A DNA stretch of 10,589 nt, from NCBI GenBank assembly GCA_031551455.1, contig JAVBNP010000112.1, positions 1 through 10,589 of the forward strand, written 5' to 3'. Under the pieces are notes generated by a model, which was not told the DNA's origin, did not search any database, and worked only from the letters and a program-made list of their open reading frames with translations. Position numbers and translations under genes: made by a program. This DNA is from JAIRLS01 sp031551455. GTDB lineage: Bacteria; Bacteroidota; Bacteroidia; Bacteroidales; UBA4181. Shown piece after piece: positions 5,982-10,589 of this stretch (position 1 is its first letter; each line of letters opens with the position of its first letter).

Positions 5982-8135
5982 TTATTTTTTGGTGAAAATT
6001 TGTATTTTCCCCGTCGTAAAATCCGCAGGAACAATAATTTTTCCCGATGCATCAGGTTTGACGCGGCGACCGTTGATCAGTGCATATGATACGGATCCGC
6101 TGCCGTCAACCTCTAATGTAAACCGATTGTTTTTGTAGCGTAAATCGGCTTTGAGCGGACCGCTTTCCTTAAAAAGTCGCGGACGGATGGTCATGTTTTC
6201 GCCGGAAAATTTCACGCCGAGCATGTGGTGTATCATAAAATAAGAAACTTCCGCGGTTGTCCACGGCAAAGCTCCGGCCATACTCTCTTGATGTTTGAGA
6301 ATGGGTATTTCTTCCAACCAAACGCCCGAATGACCGCCGTACATCGAAAGCCATTCCAATGATCGTCGGCTTCGATCGAGCAATCCCGCTTCGTGTTGCG
6401 CCCGCATGATAAACGTGGTTGCAAACGTCCATGGTCCGGGTTGATCAATTTGGGTGCTCGGATTGTAACGCTCGTATCCGCCGAAGGACCAACGACGATT
6501 CCAAAGTTTTTCCAAATCATCCAACGTGTTGCGCGATAATTCCGATGCCGGGTCGACTACACCCAAGGAAATCGGTATCGACATGGAGGCGTCGGGCATT
6601 AAATTGTGGTGACTTTCCACGGCGGCGGGAGCACCCGGAGCCATTCTGCAATTGAATTGCACCCGATTGACGACTTCTCCGGTTCTGTTGCGACGTTTAA
6701 TTAATTGACCGTTTTCCGTCAGTTTCATCGTGGGGTGATACAACATGGCTTTTGCGATTTCGTCGGCTGCTTTTCGCCAACCTTCGGCCGACGATTGCGC
6801 ATCGATGTATTTTGCCACGTCGGCGGCATCACGTAATCCGGTGATCACCCAAGCTTGATAAAACAATTCGTAAGCATCGTCGAAAACGCGCTCCCAGCAT
6901 TCCCGTCGGTTATGCACCATTCCGGTTTCGTCACGGAACACGGGATTTAAAGGCCGTTGGACCATAGCGCGTATTTTTTCCTTGTTTTCGGAAAGGAGGG
7001 AAGCATCGCCCGTCCAATCAAGGTAACTTTTCATGACATGCATGAATTCGCCCATTTGATCAAGCTGTTCAAAGTCGGGTTTTTCGAAATTTCCGTAAAT
7101 CATGGTGGTGCCTTCGTCGTTAATCATGTTCTTCAACATGTGGTTGAGCATGGCTCGGGCAATTTCGAATTCTCCGATATGAATCATTCCCAAAGCGGTG
7201 TGCGAAGCATCGCGTACCCACTGGCCTCCGTATTCGAACATTCCGGCATCCATGCGTCCCGCATCGGAAACATACCCCGGCAGGGTATAACGGCTTACAT
7301 CGTGCATTTTTCGGACAATCGGATCGGAGGTAGCAATGGAGTTGGAATTTTTCCATTGATTGATAACGGCTTGTCGGGCATTCGGCAGCAGTTGAGGAAG
7401 ATCTCGGGCTTGCGCATACAACGCTTCGGCCGCGATGCCCGGAACAGAAACGATTAGATAAGTATTGATCGTTTTTTTCTCGCCGGGCGAGAGAATGATC
7501 GGCACCGAAGTCAATTGATTTTTCTCTTTCGAAGCAACGGCGGGATAATCATTCGGCAGAACAAGCGCCATGGCGACATCTTCGTCGTTCCAAATAACGA
7601 TGTTATCTCGTCGGAGCGTTGCTGATAAAGGGAGCGAAAGTCGAATCGACATCGTGTCGATACCGGCCAAATCGGCCGATTCCAACGTGATGCTTCTTTT
7701 GAAAACCCCGGTTCGGCTGATTGGTGTAAGCACTTCCCGCACTTTTACGCCGCTTGCCCACCATCGGGCTTCAACGGACGGAATGCCGTCTTCGACGATC
7801 CGATCTGTTTCGAGTTGCGTTCCCAATGCGGTTATGGGAAAGTTTTTCATGACAATTTCAAGGGCCGAAGACGAGAATCCCCGATCGGGAACATAATTGA
7901 AAGCAAATTTCTTTCTTTTGGTTTGAACGGTTTTTTCGGCATCGAAAAGCAGGAATGTAAAAGCCGGTCCCAAACCGACACGATCTGCTTGTATGACCAT
8001 CTTGGCTCGTCCGCTGCGTACAACATAATAGTCTCGTCCGAAAAAATAGGCTTGATCAATAAGCGCTTGTTGCGCATCGCAAACAAACGGGAGGATCAAA
8101 AGTAAAAGTGCCGCCGGAGTGATTTTTCTTTTCAT
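5982..8135 (-). CDS. Secreted six-hairpin glycoside hydrolase, GH15 (glucoamylase)-like
   Basis: The 717-residue protein has a Sec signal peptide (MKRK, then a hydrophobic run, probable cut after VCDA at residue 21). The lone cysteine lacks a good lipobox. Residues about 25-255 look like a beta-sandwich domain. Residues about 270-640 look like an (alpha/alpha)6 toroid of the glucoamylase superfamily, and a small beta domain ends the protein. Telling motifs are YGGQWVRDASHTALG (302-316), ECWERVFDDAYELFYQAW (412-429), PGPWTFATTFIMRAQHEAG (567-585) and GVWLEEIP (604-611). By analogy with GH15 enzymes, Glu415 (in the WER position of 'WEE') and Glu608 or Glu609 are candidate general acid and base. 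It probably trims alpha-linked glucans or similar glycans in the periplasm; substrate is inferred only. No SusC/SusD or other saccharidase genes are adjacent. It could alternatively belong to another family of the same clan. Confidence 0.78.
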   Translation of the reverse strand: MKRKITPAALLLLILPFVCDAQQALIDQAYFFGRDYYVVRSGRAKMVIQADRVGLGPAFTFLLFDAEKTVQTKRKKFAFNYVPDRGFSSSALEIVMKNFPITALGTQLETDRIVEDGIPSVEARWWASGVKVREVLTPISRTGVFKRSITLESADLAGIDTMSIRLSLPLSATLRRDNIVIWNDEDVAMALVLPNDYPAVASKEKNQLTSVPIILSPGEKKTINTYLIVSVPGIAAEALYAQARDLPQLLPNARQAVINQWKNSNSIATSDPIVRKMHDVSRYTLPGYVSDAGRMDAGMFEYGGQWVRDASHTALGMIHIGEFEIARAMLNHMLKNMINDEGTTMIYGNFEKPDFEQLDQMGEFMHVMKSYLDWTGDASLLSENKEKIRAMVQRPLNPVFRDETGMVHNRRECWERVFDDAYELFYQAWVITGLRDAADVAKYIDAQSSAEGWRKAADEIAKAMLYHPTMKLTENGQLIKRRNRTGEVVNRVQFNCRMAPGAPAAVESHHNLMPDASMSIPISLGVVDPASELSRNTLDDLEKLWNRRWSFGGYERYNPSTQIDQPGPWTFATTFIMRAQHEAGLLDRSRRSLEWLSMYGGHSGVWLEEIPILKHQESMAGALPWTTAEVSYFMIHHMLGVKFSGENMTIRPRLFKESGPLKADLRYKNNRFTLEVDGSGSVSYALINGRRVKPDASGKIIVPADFTTGKIQIFTKK

Positions 8136-8167
8136 GATGTTATTGTCGGGATTGATTTAAACAAGAG

Positions 8168-8198
8168 CAAATATGGCTGTAAATGCGTTTAATCGAAA
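8168..8198 (-). promoter_or_regulatory. Weak promoter candidate for the glycoside hydrolase gene
   Basis: On the minus strand, TTTC (8195-8198) and CATATTTG (8168-8175) lie 19 bases apart, each one base away from the TTTG / TAnnTTTG consensus. This sits in the 77-base gap after the ftsE-like gene. Read-through from that gene is an alternative, since no terminator hairpin is visible in the gap. Confidence 0.3.
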
Positions 8199-8212
8199 TT
8201 CGCCATGCCGGT

Positions 8213-9010
8213 TTATTCGCGTTCTTCGCGAATACCGTTCGATTCTTCTTCCGATTCCGCACTTCCGGAATAATATTCGTCGACAATCATTCGATTATCT
8301 TCTTCCATCAAGAGGCTGAAATCTATTTCCTGTAACGTTTCCGGCTCCGTCACATGTTCGTTCTCGCATTTGAGGGTACGGAACGGATATTTTTTAAGCA
8401 AATTGTAATTATGTGTCACCATAACAACCGTTCGTCCCGAGTTTTTGATATCGACCAACAAATCCATGATTTCCGAAGATGTTTCGGGGTCAAGATTTCC
8501 GGTAGGCTCGTCAGCCAAAATAAGCATGGGATTATTGAGCAAAGCCCGGGCTATGGCAATGCGTTGTTGTTCTCCTCCAGACAATTGGTGTGGCATTTTG
8601 TATCCTTTGGCGGACATTCCGACTTTATGAAGTACTTCTTTGATGCGTTGGTCGGGATTGTTTTTCTTTTTCCAACCCGTTGCCTGCAAAACAAAAGCCA
8701 GATTGTTATACACGTTTCGATCGGTAAGCAGTTGAAAATCTTGAAAAACGACACCCATTCTTCGACGCAAAAAAGGTACTTGTTTGTTTTTCAGCGAATG
8801 TAAGGCATAACCCACGGCATACGCTTGGCCTTTCCGCAAGGGCAGTTCGGCATTCAATATTTTGATCAAGCTCGTTTTTCCGCTGCCGACTTTCCCGATC
8901 AGATACACAAATTCACCGGTTTCGACGGAAAAAGTAACGTCCGTCAAAACGGGATGGTCGCCGTGAAAGATACTTGCTTTATCGAACGAAATAATCGTTT
9001 GGGTTGCCAT
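8213..9010 (-). CDS. ftsE: FtsE-like ABC transporter ATP-binding protein
   Basis: The 265-residue ABC ATPase has all catalytic motifs: Walker A GKVGSGKTS (39-47), Q-loop Gln90 (VVFQDFQLL), signature LSGGEQQR (143-150), Walker B LILADEPT with Asp167/Glu168, and H-loop His200 (VTHN). Overall sequence and the FQDFQLL and RTVVMVTH stretches fit FtsE, which works with the membrane protein FtsX at the division site to control peptidoglycan hydrolases. It has no membrane segment and would act on the inner face of the membrane. About 40 residues beyond the usual FtsE end form an acidic, serine-rich tail (from about 223, richest in 248-265). No ftsX is adjacent. LolD-type lipoprotein exporters and MacB-type ATPases have similar domains, so the symbol is probable rather than certain. 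A perfect -7 element lies upstream. Confidence 0.82.
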   Translation of the reverse strand: MATQTIISFDKASIFHGDHPVLTDVTFSVETGEFVYLIGKVGSGKTSLIKILNAELPLRKGQAYAVGYALHSLKNKQVPFLRRRMGVVFQDFQLLTDRNVYNNLAFVLQATGWKKKNNPDQRIKEVLHKVGMSAKGYKMPHQLSGGEQQRIAIARALLNNPMLILADEPTGNLDPETSSEIMDLLVDIKNSGRTVVMVTHNYNLLKKYPFRTLKCENEHVTEPETLQEIDFSLLMEEDNRMIVDEYYSGSAESEEESNGIREERE

Positions 9011-9042
9011 TATTTACCGGTGTATGATGAGGTCATCGTTTT

Positions 9043-9104
9043 GACGGCAACAAAAGTATGAAAAAATCGTTTATTTTAACGCAACGTTTTCAAATGTTGC
9101 CGTC
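9043..9104 (-). promoter_or_regulatory. ftsE promoter candidate flanked by a 10-base inverted repeat
   Basis: On the minus strand TACTTTTG (9051-9058) is a perfect -7 element about 40 bases before the ATG. The -33 element is weak. The -7 overlaps the left arm of a perfect 10-base inverted repeat, GACGGCAACA (9043-9052) and TGTTGCCGTC (9095-9104). The right arm also ends a near-perfect palindrome, GCAACGTTT-TC-AAATGTTGC (9081-9100). The geometry suits paired binding sites of a regulator, which is inference. Confidence 0.45.
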
Positions 9105-9309
9105 TTTCTTATAAAGATAAGATAAATGAAAGTAGGGTATATTTTTTCGAAGATGGGCAAACGGGCGATTTCTTTCTTTACGATAAACCGGAGAGGATCT
9201 TCCATAAATTGCCAAAAATGGGATGATATGTACGATTCCGTTATTTCGAATCGAATGAAAAAATATTATTCCCATAAATAACACTCGGGAACTTAATTTC
9301 ATGGGGTAT

Positions 9310-9338
9310 AAAAAGGCAACCGAGCGGTTGCCTTTTTT
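9310..9338 (-). terminator. Terminator of the DUF481-like gene
   Basis: AAAAAGGCAACC (9310-9321) pairs with GGTTGCCTTTTT (9326-9337) around a four-base loop. Read on the minus strand, the GC stem is followed by a run of five T's 17 bases after the stop of the outer-membrane barrel gene. It would also work in the plus direction, where no gene is visible. Confidence 0.88.
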
Positions 9339-9354
9339 ATTATAAACGGGGCGA

Positions 9355-10395
9355 TTAAAATTTATACGACAAACTCACCACGGTTCCGTAGTCCGTTTTT
9401 TCGGCGTCGGGATTGGGCGGTTTCCGGTCGTAACTGACATAAAAGGTCCACGACAGATCGAAATTTTCGATTAATTCCCAAGCAAAGGTGGTATTCATTT
9501 CGTAGCGTACGCGGCCTTTCTGCGAAAGGTTGGTATAAAACGCGTTCTTCGATGTAATTTGCATGTTGGGGCCGGAAAATTTGTAAAAATTCATCACAAA
9601 ACCCAGCGGGATTTCCACCTGAACATCATTTACTCCGGCGGTACTTAACTCTTGATTTAAACTTACTCCGAGCATGCTCATAATCTGCATTCCGGTGGTT
9701 AATATAAATTTTCGACCTCCTCCCAACACTTCTTGGTAACGTCGTGCAACGGCTAATTGCAGATTACGTTGGTAATCCAATTCCCCGATCCAATACCATC
9801 GGTTGTTGTTTTTCCAGCTGAAGTAACCCGTCAATCCCACATCGGTACGATCTTGCGAAAACGAAGTGGTATCGATGGTTGCATTGCTCGAACCGGTAAG
9901 GTTGAGAATAACTCTTTTGGTGGTGTAATATATGTCGGTACTTGTGTTTAGCTGTCCGATGCCGCTCGAGTGCGTATAATTGAAGCCTATCGACAAATTT
10001 CCCTGTAACCTGTTTTTGAAGGATTTATCAATGGGCGTCATTAAGGTAATATGATTGACCGAGATTAATCGGATGTATCGGGAACTGACAATATATACAA
10101 ATCCTTCTTTGGGTGCCGGTTTGAGTACTCCGTAATATAACATTTGGTCAACCGTTTCTATCCTAAACGTATCGGTTGCGGTATTGATGGATTGTACTTT
10201 TGAGATTTTAATATCGATGATTCCCACATTTTTGGTATCTACCGTCAATTTTCCCAATTGCAGTTCTTTCAACTCTCCGGTAATTACCTCATTGTGATAA
10301 AGTACAATTGTATCTTGCTTGATGTGAGCCGCTTGAATTTCTCTTGCAAAAAAAACGGCCAGCAATAATAAAATTCCCGACAAGCGAACATTCAT
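9355..10395 (-). CDS. DUF481-like outer-membrane beta-barrel protein
   Basis: The 346-residue protein has a Sec signal peptide (residues 1-22, ending IQA). Residues about 27-120 contain two small beta repeats of the type D-x-V-x-L-x-N-G-x-x-x-x-G-x-L (DTIVLYHNEVITGELKEL, then DQMLYYGVL), which usually precede DUF481 barrels. From about 130 the sequence alternates polar and hydrophobic residues as in transmembrane beta strands, with YQRNLQLAVARRYQEVLGGGRKF (214-236) in the style of the family. It ends in Phe (VSLSYKF), the signal recognised by the BAM assembly machinery. Function of the family is not established. It lies 88 bases after another outer-membrane barrel gene on the same strand, with no recognisable promoter between, so cotranscription is likely. 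A terminator follows. Confidence 0.8.
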   Translation of the reverse strand: MNVRLSGILLLLAVFFAREIQAAHIKQDTIVLYHNEVITGELKELQLGKLTVDTKNVGIIDIKISKVQSINTATDTFRIETVDQMLYYGVLKPAPKEGFVYIVSSRYIRLISVNHITLMTPIDKSFKNRLQGNLSIGFNYTHSSGIGQLNTSTDIYYTTKRVILNLTGSSNATIDTTSFSQDRTDVGLTGYFSWKNNNRWYWIGELDYQRNLQLAVARRYQEVLGGGRKFILTTGMQIMSMLGVSLNQELSTAGVNDVQVEIPLGFVMNFYKFSGPNMQITSKNAFYTNLSQKGRVRYEMNTTFAWELIENFDLSWTFYVSYDRKPPNPDAEKTDYGTVVSLSYKF

Positions 10396-10410
10396 GGGAG
10401 TATGGGACTC

Positions 10411-10454
10411 GTTATCCTCGATTAAAACAAGACATCTTTGTTAAAATCGATAAC
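10411..10454 (-). other. Imperfect hairpin in the leader of the DUF481-like gene
   Basis: GTTATC (10411-10416) and GATAAC (10449-10454) bound a 44-base imperfect hairpin whose arms also share CGATT...AACAA and TTGTT...AATCG, with a few mismatches and bulges. It ends 15 bases before the start codon. A second inverted repeat, GAACA-CGGAT-TGTTC (10461-10475), lies just upstream. They could influence translation or mark an mRNA processing site between the two barrel genes. No T-run makes it a clear terminator. Confidence 0.4.
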
Positions 10455-10483
10455 AGTTCCGAACACGGATTGTTCATCCTTTT

Positions 10484-10589
10484 TTAAAACCAAAATCCGA
10501 TGTTAATCGCTCCGAGTAAACTGTGCGTGGCATTTGATGAGCTTAACGTGAAGCCCAACGGCCCGACGATACTGTTGTATTGCAGTGAA
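10484..10589 (-). CDS. C-terminal end of an outer-membrane barrel protein, probably patatin-like (partial)
   Basis: The minus strand is open from the window edge to a TAA at 10484-10486, giving 34 residues that begin SLQYNSIVGPLGFTLSSSN and end LLGAINIGFWF. The pattern 'Y-x-S-x-x-G-P-L' followed by a last strand ending 'N-I-G-F-W-F' is what I know from the C-terminal barrels of BamA/TamA-like proteins and especially patatin-like phospholipases of Bacteroidota. The terminal Phe is the BAM signal. The rest of the gene lies outside the window, so the catalytic domain cannot be checked and the patatin assignment is a pattern-based guess. Outer-membrane barrel is the safer call. Confidence 0.6.
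   Translation of the reverse strand, partial: SLQYNSIVGPLGFTLSSSNATHSLLGAINIGFWF

Larger units (their letters stand above)
9011..9354. other. 344-base intergenic region: ftsE promoter region and a terminator
   Basis: The region holds the ftsE promoter candidate with flanking inverted repeats at its left and the DUF481 terminator (9310-9338) at its right. The stretch about 9105-9309 contains only a weak inverted repeat, CGATTC (9233-9238) / GAATCG (9248-9253). A 70-codon minus-strand frame there (9090-9302) has no recognisable domain, and I do not treat it as a gene. Confidence 0.55.

Noticed and set aside
6957..7457. 166-codon plus-strand frame inside the glycosidase gene
   Set aside because: It lies entirely antisense to the glycoside hydrolase, with no domain or leader supporting expression.
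5982..9010. ftsE and the glycosidase as a defence or novel two-gene system
   Set aside because: Each protein is a well-known type with an independent role, and the 77-base gap contains a possible promoter. Adjacency alone is not evidence of a system.
9090..9302. 70-codon minus-strand frame in the intergenic region upstream of ftsE
   Set aside because: There is no recognisable domain and no good promoter, and the start lies next to the DUF481 terminator. Long frames of this size occur by chance in such DNA.

Overview
The window looks like chromosomal DNA of a member of the Bacteroidota. Four things point there: promoters of the TTTG / TAnnTTTG type ahead of several genes, A/T-rich leaders without Shine-Dalgarno sequences, an argininosuccinate synthase with the variant motifs I associate with this phylum, and protein families common in it (Tat-exported Gfo/Idh/MocA oxidoreductase, DUF481-like outer-membrane protein, patatin-type outer-membrane barrel). 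Genus cannot be judged from this sequence.

Layout, left to right. A small superoxide reductase-like gene (minus strand, about 80-463) sits back to back with the initiator tRNA-fMet gene (614-685, plus strand), which has its own promoter and a terminator. The terminator is shared with a convergent tandem universal-stress-protein gene (756-1580, minus). A 456-base intergenic region with several inverted repeats and one good promoter candidate leads into a two-gene plus-strand unit: a secreted tyrosine/dual-specificity phosphatase (2037-2852) and a Tat-exported Gfo/Idh/MocA oxidoreductase (2904-4343), closed by a strong terminator. Next is a stand-alone argininosuccinate synthase gene, argG (4573-5766). 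After it comes a roughly 106-base palindromic, MITE-like element and a bidirectional terminator. From there everything lies on the minus strand: a secreted six-hairpin (GH15-like) glycoside hydrolase (5982-8135), an FtsE-like ABC ATPase (8213-9010), an untranslated stretch with a terminator, a DUF481-like outer-membrane barrel (9355-10395), and the last 34 codons of an outer-membrane barrel protein cut by the window end (10484-10589).

Most of this is housekeeping or cell-envelope material: translation initiation, arginine synthesis, cell division, oxidative-stress defence and surface or periplasmic enzymes. I found no phage, CRISPR, toxin-antitoxin or transposase gene, and no convincing new multi-gene system. 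The points most worth a second look are the palindromic element after argG, the superoxide reductase with a substituted 'EK' active-site pair, the phosphatase/oxidoreductase export pair, and the inverted repeats around the ftsE promoter.
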